Part shown: piece after piece, positions 8,419 through 15,859 of the stretch
Layout: each line of letters begins with the position of its first letter
How positions within the stretch are numbered: position 1 is the first letter of the stretch
Origin: CAYVUI01 sp964454745
GTDB taxonomy: Bacteria; Planctomycetota; Phycisphaerae; Sedimentisphaerales; Anaerohalosphaeraceae
Length of the DNA: 18,811 bases
Assembly: GCA_964454745.1 (NCBI GenBank)
Contig: CAYVUI010000089.1
Location: 1 to 18,811 of the forward strand
Reading direction: 5' to 3'
Notes under the pieces: model-generated
Told to the model about the DNA's origin: nothing
What the model saw: only the letters and a program-made list of their open reading frames with translations
Database searches by the model: none
Program-made: the position numbers and the translations under genes

Positions 8419-8447
8419 ATTATACGCTCATAAACCAAGGAAATAAA
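8419..8447 (-). promoter_or_regulatory. Sigma-70-type promoter for the gspE-gspF-pilin operon
   Basis: On the minus strand a perfect TATAAT (8424-8419) lies 17 bases after TTTATT (8447-8442, three of six matches to TTGACA). Transcription would start near 8412, giving a leader of about 50 bases before the ATG at 8361. Upstream, the hexamer ACACTT occurs at 8464-8469 and 8480-8485 (16 bases apart), and may be an activator or repressor site. The weak -35 suggests regulation, but that is inference. Confidence 0.6.
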
Positions 8448-8623
8448 GTGAATTACATCTTAGACACTTATATATTGAAACACTTTTAGTGCTAAAAATC
8501 AGTCGCACAAACGCCTTGATCCCCCCAAAATAAAGCACTTACGCGACCGATAATATTTCTCAAAAATTTTTGAAAAATTTTCCAGGTTTCCAAACAAAGT
8601 CCACTTTTATTCACAGCCAACTG
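8448..8623. other. AT-rich intergenic region between pilT and gspE
   Basis: No gene is seen here. Just past the pilT stop, two overlapping A/T palindromes lie at 8561-8572 (CAAAAATTTTTG) and 8572-8582. They could form a weak all-A/T hairpin ending pilT transcription or a bent-DNA segment upstream of the gspE promoter. A small stem CACT-AAA-AGTG lies on the minus strand near 8480-8492. None of these is strong enough to call a terminator. Confidence 0.35.
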
Positions 8624-9769
8624 CTAATTGGACCCGCCGACAACCGGACCATATTCTTCACCAAGATCATCCTGTTTCTTGAAACCACGGGTAGAACCGG
8701 CTCGAAGTTTCTCCGCCTTTTCCATCAGCACGGAAGGTTGACGAGCCTTGTCCAGCATCTCCGACATTTCGATCTTGTTATCCTCATACAATTCCCATAG
8801 ATGGTCATCCAGAAGCTGCATTCCAAACTTTTTACCCGTCTGAATGCTCGATTCAATACGATAAACCTTGTTTTCACGAATCAGGTTTGCAATCGCCGGC
8901 GTCACAACCATAAATTCATACGCCGCAACTCGCCCCTTGCCGCCCTTCTTCGGACAAAGCGTCTGGCTAAGCACCGCGATCAGGTTCGTACTGAGCTGAA
9001 CACGAATCTGCTCCTGCTGATTCACTGGGAATGCATCGATAATTCGGTTGATCGTCCCCTGGCAACCGGTCGTATGAAGTGTCCCAAAAACCAGGTGTCC
9101 AGTCTCTGCTGAGCTAATAGCGGCCTCAATCGTGTCAAGATCGCGAAGCTCTCCAACGAGAATTACATCCGGGTCCTGACGCAAAGCACGACGCAGTGCC
9201 TCGGCAAAAGTCGGCACATCCAGCCCTACTTCACGCTGGTTGATGATCGATTTCTTGTGCTGGTGGTAATACTCGATCGGCTCTTCAATCGTGATAATGT
9301 GGTGGTCCAGGGTCTCGTTAATATAGTTAATCATACTGGCCAGCGTCGTCGTCTTACCGCTACCGGTAGGTCCGGTAACCAGAAACATACCCCGGGGACG
9401 ACGGCAAAGTGCCGCACAAATCTTCGGAAGACCAATCTGGTCAAAACTCAGCAGCGCCGAAGGAATCAGACGCAAAACCATCGTGATATTACTCTTCTGA
9501 CGGAAAACCGCTGTACGAAAACGCCCGGCATCGCCAAAAGCGAAACCAAAGTCCGTACTCCCCGATTCCTGCAGCTCCTGCTGGTTCTTTTCCGGGGTAA
9601 TACTCTTCATCAGGGCCACCGTATCATCCGGCTCTAAAACCTTCGTGTCCAGCGAACGCAAACGCCCGCTGATACGCAATACCGGCGGACGACCGCACAC
9701 AAGGTGAAGGTCAGAACCGCCCATCTTAATACACGCTTCAAGTAACCGATCAATATGAACTGTCGCCAT
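8624..9769 (-). CDS. pilT: PilT-type retraction ATPase
   Basis: Of the PilT/GspE superfamily, PilT disassembles pilins at the base of type IV pili and drives twitching. The 381 residues show a short N-terminal PAS-like domain starting with the PilT-typical SDLHL-x-x-G-x-PP (19-29). Next come Walker A GPTGSGKT (133-140), Asp box TIEEPIEY, Walker B VILVGELRD (202-210), His box TGHLVFGTLHT (223-233) and AIANLIREN (292-300), the counterpart of the PilT signature AIRNLIRE that is needed for retraction. It lacks the zinc site and long N-terminal domain of the two GspE/PilB proteins. AAGGA lies six bases before the ATG. Its start is 19 bases after the upstream ATPase stop, so the two are co-transcribed. 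Its presence favours a retractable fibre over a pure secretion system. Confidence 0.95.
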   Translation of the reverse strand: MATVHIDRLLEACIKMGGSDLHLVCGRPPVLRISGRLRSLDTKVLEPDDTVALMKSITPEKNQQELQESGSTDFGFAFGDAGRFRTAVFRQKSNITMVLRLIPSALLSFDQIGLPKICAALCRRPRGMFLVTGPTGSGKTTTLASMINYINETLDHHIITIEEPIEYYHQHKKSIINQREVGLDVPTFAEALRRALRQDPDVILVGELRDLDTIEAAISSAETGHLVFGTLHTTGCQGTINRIIDAFPVNQQEQIRVQLSTNLIAVLSQTLCPKKGGKGRVAAYEFMVVTPAIANLIRENKVYRIESSIQTGKKFGMQLLDDHLWELYEDNKIEMSEMLDKARQPSVLMEKAEKLRAGSTRGFKKQDDLGEEYGPVVGGSN

Positions 9770-9788
9770 AATATATCCTTAATACCTG

Positions 9789-11501
9789 CTATTCTGTGAG
9801 TAAATCTTCCGCCTGGGCATGACGAGCCACTTCATCAGGAGTCGTCTTGCCCCGGAAAATCTTCAGTTTGCCGTCGATCATAAGTGATTTCATCCCGGTG
9901 CGCAGTGCCGCCCGGCGAAGCTCCGACGTAGGAGCCCGCGCAAAGGCCAGTTCGCGAACCGTATTGTTCATTTCCAGCATCTCGAATATCGCCATTCGGC
10001 CCTTATAGCCCTTCCCATTGCAGGCTCCGCAGCCCACAGGCTTATAAATCGGGTGCTTTTCCAGGTCCTCCGGCGTGATCTGCAGCAGCCGAAGCATCTT
10101 CGGGTCCGGATGCTCATCCACCTGTTTGCAGTTATCGCAAAGCAGACGAACCAGGCGCTGGGCCATAATCGCCTGGATAGAACTCGCGACCAAAAAGGGC
10201 TTTACACCCATATCCTCAAGACGCGTAATTGCACTGGGGGCATCATTCGTGTGCAGCGTACTGAACACCAGGTGACCAGTCAGGGCCGCCTGGATCGCGA
10301 TATCCGCCACCTCGCGGTCACGAATCTCACCGATCAGGATCACATTCGGTGCCTGACGCAGCATGGATCGCAGAATCTTCGAAAACGACAAATCGATCTC
10401 ATCGCGAATCTGGCACTGGTTAATCCCCGCGATATTATACTCCACCGGGTCCTCGGCGGTAATAATCTTCTTATCCGGGCGGTTAAGCTCCTGCAATGCG
10501 GAATACAGCGTCGTCGTCTTACCGCTACCGGTCGGCCCCGTGACCAGGAAAATCCCGTTGGGCCGCTTGATAATCCCCATAAAACGCTGATAATCTTCGG
10601 ACTCAAAACCCAGCGCCTCAATACCGACATTCACTGATTCCGGGCGCAGAATACGAAGTACCGTACTTTCGCCATGATACCCCGGCAGGCATGATACACG
10701 GAAATCAATGTCCGCATTATCGATATTACGCTTGATACGTCCGTCCTGCGGCACACGGCGTTCCGCAATGTCCATCCCGGAAAGAATCTTCACACGGGCC
10801 ATCAGCGGCGCCTGCATATTCTTGGGGATATTATCACGTTCCACACAAACTCCATCCACACGGTAACGAACCCGCACCCGGTCCGCCATCGGTTCGACGT
10901 GAATATCGCTGGCCCGCATCCGCACGGCTTCATCGATAATCAAATTCACCAGCCGGATAATCGGCCCCTCGTCATCCTCGCCGGACGCCTCGGCCTTGCG
11001 AATCTCCGCCTCAATCGCGTGCCCTGCCGTACGCAGCTCCTCCGCGGTCGCGTCGATACTGCTGCGAACCTCGTCCATCGTATGCAGAATATGGGCCCGA
11101 ATCTTTGAAGGGGCCGCCAGGCAGCACTCAATCTCCCGGTTGAGCCGGAAACGAAGCAAATCCAGCGTGTCCAAATCCAGCGGATCGCTGATAATCAGCT
11201 TCACACGCCCGTTCTCTGAGCTGAGCGGCAAAACATAATGCTTTTTAATGATTTCTTCAGGAATGATATTAGAAGCATTCTTGGGAATTTCCACCTCATC
11301 CAGGTCGACGTATTCATAACCAAATTGCTCGGCCAGGGCCGCTGCGATTTGATCCTCCGTCGCTGCGCCCATCTTAACCAGCACATCCCCAACGCGAGAA
11401 TTCTCAGCCTTGCTCTTCTTGATCGCCTTAATCAGCGTTTCTTTATCTACCTGCTTTGTCTTGTAAAGAATCTCGCCTAATTTCCTGCGTTTCTTCGACA
11501 T
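9789..11501 (-). CDS. pilB: GspE/PilB-type assembly ATPase (copy next to pilT)
   Basis: This second extension-type ATPase has 570 residues. An N-terminal T2SSE domain (about 5-140) is followed by RASDIHVEP and RYRVDG. Then come Walker A GPTGSGKT (322-329), Asp box TAEDPVEY, Walker B VILIGEIRD (387-395), His box TGHLVFSTLHTND and zinc cysteines C455, C458, C491 and C494. Just before Walker B the sequence is RQAPN where the other copy has RQDPD; the catalytic Glu is kept. The ATG at 11501 has an AAAGG about four bases upstream, a somewhat short spacing. Pairing with pilT suggests it is the extension motor of the pilus, while the other copy serves the gspF/pilin operon. That split is inference; both could work on the one platform protein seen here. 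Confidence 0.94.
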   Translation of the reverse strand: MSKKRRKLGEILYKTKQVDKETLIKAIKKSKAENSRVGDVLVKMGAATEDQIAAALAEQFGYEYVDLDEVEIPKNASNIIPEEIIKKHYVLPLSSENGRVKLIISDPLDLDTLDLLRFRLNREIECCLAAPSKIRAHILHTMDEVRSSIDATAEELRTAGHAIEAEIRKAEASGEDDEGPIIRLVNLIIDEAVRMRASDIHVEPMADRVRVRYRVDGVCVERDNIPKNMQAPLMARVKILSGMDIAERRVPQDGRIKRNIDNADIDFRVSCLPGYHGESTVLRILRPESVNVGIEALGFESEDYQRFMGIIKRPNGIFLVTGPTGSGKTTTLYSALQELNRPDKKIITAEDPVEYNIAGINQCQIRDEIDLSFSKILRSMLRQAPNVILIGEIRDREVADIAIQAALTGHLVFSTLHTNDAPSAITRLEDMGVKPFLVASSIQAIMAQRLVRLLCDNCKQVDEHPDPKMLRLLQITPEDLEKHPIYKPVGCGACNGKGYKGRMAIFEMLEMNNTVRELAFARAPTSELRRAALRTGMKSLMIDGKLKIFRGKTTPDEVARHAQAEDLLTE

Positions 11502-11552
11502 AATACCTTTCTGACAGGTTGCTAAACTCTATTTCCCTGTTTGCAAGTGCCC

Positions 11553-11580
11553 AAAAACAAAAACAGCCTTTTATCCGGCC
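11553..11580 (-). terminator. Weak hairpin plus T-tracts in the leader of the pilB-like gene
   Basis: On the minus strand GGCC (11580-11577) can pair with GGCT (11568-11565), followed by GTTTTTGTTTTTG. The stem is only four pairs, so termination would be inefficient. It lies downstream of both the cinA stop and the promoter at 11599-11627, so it could trim read-through from cinA or attenuate the new transcript. Confidence 0.2.
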
Positions 11581-11598
11581 AAAAATCCCAAAAATTTG

Positions 11599-11627
11599 AT
11601 TATAACATTAAAAATATATACAGTCAA
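11599..11627 (-). promoter_or_regulatory. Strong sigma-70 promoter (extended -10) for pilB-pilT
   Basis: On the minus strand TTGACT (11627-11622) and TATAAT (11604-11599) are separated by exactly 17 bases, with TGT directly before the -10, forming an extended -10. This is five of six plus six of six matches to consensus. The -35 box contains the TGA stop of cinA. The start would be near 11592, giving a leader of about 90 bases before the ATG at 11501. Confidence 0.8.
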
Positions 11628-12862
11628 ACCAACAATTTCAATCGGATAAGATTCAAAGCGGTCAAGGCTGTTCGGCTGCGCATTCTATCCCTGCCGCCGG
11701 GATAGACATACTTTTGAACAATCAATTCATTTACGTCTCCCACTGCTATATATACAGTTCCAGTCGGTTTTTGTTCGGTCCCTCCTTCCGGACCTGCAAT
11801 GCCCGTAATCCCCACCGCAATATCCGCCCCGCTTTTCGCAAGGGCCCCCTGTGCCATTGCACGGGCCACCTCTTCACTGACTGCACCATACCGCTCGATC
11901 AGCCCCGCATCCACTCCCAGTTCCTTTACCTTTGCCTCGTTGCTGTAGGTCACCCAGCCGTGCGTAAAATACCCGCTCGACCCCGGCACATCCGTCAGCA
12001 GCTTCGCCAAAAGCCCCCCCGTGCACGATTCAGCCGTCGCGACCCGCAATCCCTTGTCCAAAAGTCCCCGCCCGGTCGCCTCCTGGAGTGTTTCCTGGCC
12101 CCTGCCGTACACGACCTCGCCAAGCACCTCCCTGATCCTCGCCACATCCGCATCCACAAGACATTGAGCCCTCTTTTCATCCTCAGCAACCCCAATCACA
12201 TGCAGCGTAATCACCCCGCCGCCGACCGTACAATTGACCAGCGGATTTCGCTCCCGGTCCATCATCTCCCCCAGCTTTGAAACCAGCGTAGACTCACCCG
12301 GCCCGAAACACCGCAAACGCTCCATTCGCACGACGCGATCCCCAAGCTGCTGCTCGATCCGAGGCCCAAGCACCTCCGTAAAAATCGTCCGCATCTCCAT
12401 CGGCACGCCCGGCAGGCAAATAATCGCTTTGCCGTTGCAATCCGCCCAGATCCCCGGTGCCGTTCCACTACCGTTCTCCAGTGCCTCGCTTCCAACGGGC
12501 AAATACGCCTGGCATCGGTTGCGGTCGCTCATTTCAATACCCCGGCGGTCAAAATACCCCTGGATATCATCCAGTATCTCCTGGTGAAACTCCAGTTCTA
12601 CCCCCAGAAATTCCGCCAGTGCATTTCGCGTCAGGTCATCATCGGTCGGCCCCAGCCCGCCGCTAACGAACACGTAATCCGCCTTTTCGGCCGCCGTGCC
12701 GATTGCCTCAATCATCTCACCGATCACATCGCCCACATGACAAACCCACACCGTCATCACGCCCAGCTCAAAAAGCCGCCCGGACAGATAATTACTGTTC
12801 GTATCCACGGTCCAGCCGTTGAGCAGTTCATTGCCCACGCAAACAATCGCAGCCTTTTTCAT
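11624..12862 (-). CDS. cinA: CinA: nicotinamide-nucleotide amidohydrolase / competence-damage family protein
   Basis: This is a two-domain protein of 412 residues, the usual CinA length. The N-terminal MoCF/COG1058 domain (about 1-170) has GNELLNGWTVDTNS (10-23) and SGGLGPTDDDLT (67-78), which in characterised CinA proteins act on ADP-ribose or NAD-derived nucleotides. The C-terminal PncC domain (about 255-410) has AESCTGG (277-283), with the catalytic Ser of the amidase, and GITGIAGP (351-358). It deamidates NMN to recycle NAD by-products. The ATG at 12862 follows a G-rich GCGGGGG by about nine bases. It is last in a four-gene operon, 27 bases after the dehydrogenase stop. A link to DNA uptake by the adjacent pilus genes is tempting but not shown. 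Confidence 0.95.
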   Translation of the reverse strand: MKKAAIVCVGNELLNGWTVDTNSNYLSGRLFELGVMTVWVCHVGDVIGEMIEAIGTAAEKADYVFVSGGLGPTDDDLTRNALAEFLGVELEFHQEILDDIQGYFDRRGIEMSDRNRCQAYLPVGSEALENGSGTAPGIWADCNGKAIICLPGVPMEMRTIFTEVLGPRIEQQLGDRVVRMERLRCFGPGESTLVSKLGEMMDRERNPLVNCTVGGGVITLHVIGVAEDEKRAQCLVDADVARIREVLGEVVYGRGQETLQEATGRGLLDKGLRVATAESCTGGLLAKLLTDVPGSSGYFTHGWVTYSNEAKVKELGVDAGLIERYGAVSEEVARAMAQGALAKSGADIAVGITGIAGPEGGTEQKPTGTVYIAVGDVNELIVQKYVYPGGRDRMRSRTALTALNLIRLKLLV

Positions 12863-12889
12863 AACGGTATACCCCCGCCCATCGGCACG

Positions 12890-13933
12890 CTAAATACTGA
12901 TCATCGCCTTGACTACGCCGTCACGATAATCCGCCACCAGCTCAAAGGCATCCCGGCTCTGCGCAAAGCCATAGCGATGTGTCACCATAAAATCGCCGTC
13001 AATCTTCCCGCCGGCCACCAGGTCAATCGTCTCCTGCGTGCAGTCATTCTGCCGACGGACATTGATAACCGAAATCTCCTTTCGCCGCATGATATCAATC
13101 GGGAAACTGACTCGTTCTTCCCGCGGAATCCCGATAACCATCAGCTTGCCGCCCGGTTCGAGGATCTCAATTGCCTGGTCCAGCGTCTCCTGCTGGCCCG
13201 CGGCCTCATAGACAACCGAGACTCCCAGCTTCTCCCTATCCAGGATTCCCGCGACAATATCCTGCTGATCCGGGTTGCCCACCCAGTCCGCGCCGCCGTT
13301 TTTGGCCACCGCAATACGCTCATCGATCTTTTCGGTCATATACACCGCACCAACGCCATACGCCTTTGCCGCCAGCAGACAGCTTAGCCCAATCGGCCCA
13401 GCGCCCAAAACAGCGACACCCTGGCCCGACACATCGCCCGATTGCAGCACTGCGTACACACCAATCGCCAGTGGCTCACACAAAGCACCCTGCTCCGCGG
13501 AAACCTTCGAGCCGTCCACCGGGAACAGACTCGCCTCCGGCATCACGATATATTCACACAAACACCCGTCAATCTGCCCCGGGCAGCCCAGGAACTTTAA
13601 AGATCGGCACGTATGCTCCCGGCCCTTTTTGCACTGGTCACATTTATGGCACCAGATCGCCGGATCAACCACAACCTTATCGCCCGCCTTGACCCGGCCG
13701 CTGCCGCCTTTGACCTCCACCACCGTACCCGCGCACTCATGCCCGACCCGGTACGGATACTCCACCACCTGCGAACCGATTCGCCCGGTCTCGTAATAAT
13801 GAACATCCGAGCCGCACACTCCCACAACGTCCACCTTGACAAGCACATCGCCATCCCCCTGAACCTCGGGCCGCTGAACGTCCACAAGTTCCATCTGACG
13901 AATCCCTGTCAATACCGCCGCACGCATCTTCAT
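12890..13933 (-). CDS. Zinc-dependent medium-chain dehydrogenase, sorbitol/xylitol dehydrogenase-like
   Basis: This NAD(P)-dependent polyol or alcohol dehydrogenase of the MDR superfamily has 347 residues. Catalytic zinc ligands are seen at C40 (in GVCGSDVHYYETG, typical of sorbitol and xylitol dehydrogenases), H65-E66 (GHE) and E153. The structural zinc site is C95, C98, C101 and C109. The Rossmann motif GAGPIG is at 177-182, and an acidic residue (E201) near the end of the second strand favours NAD. The start at 13933 has AAGGG seven bases upstream; M3 at 13927 is also possible. It lies 33 bases after the YchF-like gene and 27 before cinA. The substrate cannot be fixed: sorbitol, xylitol, galactitol, threonine or a related diol are all possible. 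Confidence 0.88.
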   Translation of the reverse strand: MKMRAAVLTGIRQMELVDVQRPEVQGDGDVLVKVDVVGVCGSDVHYYETGRIGSQVVEYPYRVGHECAGTVVEVKGGSGRVKAGDKVVVDPAIWCHKCDQCKKGREHTCRSLKFLGCPGQIDGCLCEYIVMPEASLFPVDGSKVSAEQGALCEPLAIGVYAVLQSGDVSGQGVAVLGAGPIGLSCLLAAKAYGVGAVYMTEKIDERIAVAKNGGADWVGNPDQQDIVAGILDREKLGVSVVYEAAGQQETLDQAIEILEPGGKLMVIGIPREERVSFPIDIMRRKEISVINVRRQNDCTQETIDLVAGGKIDGDFMVTHRYGFAQSRDAFELVADYRDGVVKAMISI

Positions 13934-13966
13934 AGAAAAACCCTTACTCCAAAAATCCTGACCCAG

Positions 13967-15025
13967 TTATACATTAAACCGGAAATTAATAATATCGCCG
14001 TCCTGGACAACATAGCCCTTGCCCTCGAGCCGCATCTTCCCGGCTTCCTTCACCTTCTTCTCCTCGCCAAGCTCCTTCAAGTCATCGTACGCCATCGTCT
14101 CGGCGCGAATGAATCCCCGCTTGATATCGCTGTGAATCTTACCCGCCGCGTCCAGTGCCGTCGTCTCCCGGCGGATCGGCCAGGCCCGCACTTCATCCTT
14201 GCCCACCGTCAAAAAGCTGACCAGCCCCAAACACGAATAACAGCTCTGCACAAAGCGATTGACCGCCGGCTCGGTCAGGCCCATATCCTTCATAAACTCC
14301 GCCCGGCTCTCATCGTCAAGCTGCGAAAGCTCCTGCTCGAGCTCCGCGCAGAAACTGACCGTCTCGACATCCCCGCCGACGATCTCGTTGAAATCAAACG
14401 CCTCGCCGATCTCGTCCTCGCCGACATTGACCACCACCATAAACGGCTTTAGCGTCAGGAAATTGAGTGACTTAACCAGCTCCATCTCCTTGTCGTTCTC
14501 GATCACGCTGCGAACCGGCTTCTCATTTTCCAGCGCGTCCTGGAGCTTAAGCTGAATCGCAAGCTCGTCTTTATCGCGTGCCTGGTTCTTGCTTGGTTTG
14601 TGCACCTCTTTGCTCAAACGCTCCACACGCGTGGTGACCAGTTCGAGGTCCGCCAGCAGAAACTCCGTCAGCAGCTCACTCAAATCCCCCTTCGGGTTCG
14701 GTTCGCCCATCCCCCCGCCGGCAAAGCCTCGCACCACGATCACGAACATATCCACCGTCCGCACCTTGTCGATCAGCCTTCTGGCCGCCGTGCGTCCGCT
14801 GTCATCGGCAAATGAAAAACCCGGCACATCCAAACAGTCCACCGTCGCATGAACCGTTCGCTTGGGCTCATACAAACCCGTCAGCCAATCCAGCCGCGGA
14901 TCCGGCACCGGCACCACGGCCTCCTCGATACTTGTCGCCCCCATCGCCGCCGCCTGCTTGCCGCTGATCGCCGAAAGCACCGTACTCTTACCGCTCTGCA
15001 TCAAACCTACTAACGCAACTTTCAT
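13967..15025 (-). CDS. ychF: YchF/OLA1-like GTP/ATP-binding protein with TGS-type C-terminus
   Basis: This Obg-family P-loop NTPase has 352 residues. Members bind ribosomes and usually prefer ATP, with roles in translation and stress. The P-loop is GLMQSGKST (7-15), where typical YchF has GLPNVGKST. G3 is DVPGF (66-70), a coiled-coil-like insert lies around 120-165, and a G4-like NVGEDE (200-205) replaces NKxD as in YchF. The end matches YchF strongly: FIRAETMAYDDL and then EGKGYVVQDGDIINFRFNV, the TGS domain. The ATG at 15025 follows AAAGGGA by about five bases. It may be a divergent paralogue rather than the standard ychF, because of its altered P-loop and slightly short length (usual about 363). 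It sits 37 bases after the dehydratase subunit stop. Confidence 0.85.
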   Translation of the reverse strand: MKVALVGLMQSGKSTVLSAISGKQAAAMGATSIEEAVVPVPDPRLDWLTGLYEPKRTVHATVDCLDVPGFSFADDSGRTAARRLIDKVRTVDMFVIVVRGFAGGGMGEPNPKGDLSELLTEFLLADLELVTTRVERLSKEVHKPSKNQARDKDELAIQLKLQDALENEKPVRSVIENDKEMELVKSLNFLTLKPFMVVVNVGEDEIGEAFDFNEIVGGDVETVSFCAELEQELSQLDDESRAEFMKDMGLTEPAVNRFVQSCYSCLGLVSFLTVGKDEVRAWPIRRETTALDAAGKIHSDIKRGFIRAETMAYDDLKELGEEKKVKEAGKMRLEGKGYVVQDGDIINFRFNV

Positions 15026-15062
15026 AAATTCCCTTTATTCAAAACCGTTACTGCCAACAAAT

Positions 15063-15602
15063 TCAATCGCCGTACACACTTTTACCATAGCTGTCGTACG
15101 CAACCACGACCGGAAAATCCACGACTTCCATCTCGCGCAGCGCCTCGGTTCCAAGCGACTCATACGCGATGACTTCTGACCGCACAATCCGCTCGCTGAG
15201 CAATGCCCCCGCCCCGCCGGTCGCCGCGAAATGCACCGCCTTATGCTCTGCCAGCGCCTTTCGTACCGCATCGCCGCGATACCCCTTGCCGATCATTCCC
15301 TTTAGGCCCGCCGCGATCAGCGCCGGGCTGAACGCATCCATCCGCGACGAAGTCGTCGGCCCCGCCGCGCCAATTACGCTGCCCGGCCGCGCCGGGCTTG
15401 GCCCCACAAAATAAATCACCTGACCGCGCAGGTCAACCGGCAAAGCCTCACCTTTCGCAAGGCTCTCACACATCAACCGATGCGCCTGGTCCCGCGCACC
15501 ATACATCACACCGCTAAGCAAAACCTCATCACCCGCATGAAGCCCGGCAATTTTCGCATCATCCAGCGGCAGTGACAACAGTATGGCACTGGCGTTATTC
15601 AT
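15063..15602 (-). CDS. Fumarate hydratase class I / L-tartrate dehydratase, beta subunit
   Basis: This is the beta (C-terminal) subunit of an iron-sulfur hydro-lyase that interconverts fumarate and malate or dehydrates L-tartrate. The 179 residues include GDEVLLSGVMYGARDQAHRL near the N-terminus, then VIYFVGPSPARPG, GPTTSSRMD and GMIGKG, all hallmark blocks of FumA-C-terminal/TtdB proteins. The ATG at 15602 is chosen over an in-frame GTG at 15605; neither has a strong ribosome site. The iron-sulfur alpha subunit, usually directly upstream, is absent: an intergenic region and a divergent gene lie there. It must therefore be elsewhere in the genome if the enzyme works. First gene of the operon through ychF, the dehydrogenase and cinA. 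Confidence 0.88.
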   Translation of the reverse strand: MNNASAILLSLPLDDAKIAGLHAGDEVLLSGVMYGARDQAHRLMCESLAKGEALPVDLRGQVIYFVGPSPARPGSVIGAAGPTTSSRMDAFSPALIAAGLKGMIGKGYRGDAVRKALAEHKAVHFAATGGAGALLSERIVRSEVIAYESLGTEALREMEVVDFPVVVAYDSYGKSVYGD

Positions 15603-15605
15603 CAC

Positions 15606-15824
15606 GTTTTCTCTTCATAACTCTATGCATAGTGCTTCCGATTGAAATTCTTGTTTAATCCGCGGTAAATACCCTTGATATAACAAATTACAATTTTCCT
15701 CGCGGAAATTTATTACCCTAAAGGGTATAAATAACCGCTAAGGCCGCTAAAAACAACCTTAAAAAATACGGCCCGCGATTTCGAGTGTTTTCGCTGGGAA
15801 AAATCAGAAAAATCCTGTTTTCCC
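15606..15824. promoter_or_regulatory. Divergent intergenic region with repeats
   Basis: No gene is supported here. It must carry the minus-strand promoter for the dehydratase operon, but I cannot place it with confidence. A near-repeat is present: CGCGGTAAATACCCT (15661-15675) and CGCGGAAATTTATTACCCT (15701-15719). The second copy runs into a perfect inverted repeat TACCCT-AA-AGGGTA (15714-15727). These may be operator sites for a regulator of one or both flanking genes. Confidence 0.4.
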
Positions 15825-15852
15825 TTGCATTTACCAATTATACCGATAAAAT
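15825..15852 (+). promoter_or_regulatory. Promoter directly abutting the Met8-like gene (possible leaderless transcript)
   Basis: TTGCAT (15825-15830) and TAAAAT (15847-15852) are spaced by 16 bases. The expected transcription start, about seven bases past the -10, falls on or next to the A of the ATG at 15860. No Shine-Dalgarno sequence is visible before that ATG, which fits leaderless translation. Confidence 0.55.
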
Positions 15853-15859
15853 AGATTGT

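Noticed and set aside
11539..11552. GGGCAC-TTGC on minus, resembling a sigma-54 promoter
   Set aside because: The GG and GC elements are far too close; sigma-54 sites need them about 10 bases apart. A good sigma-70 promoter lies just upstream.
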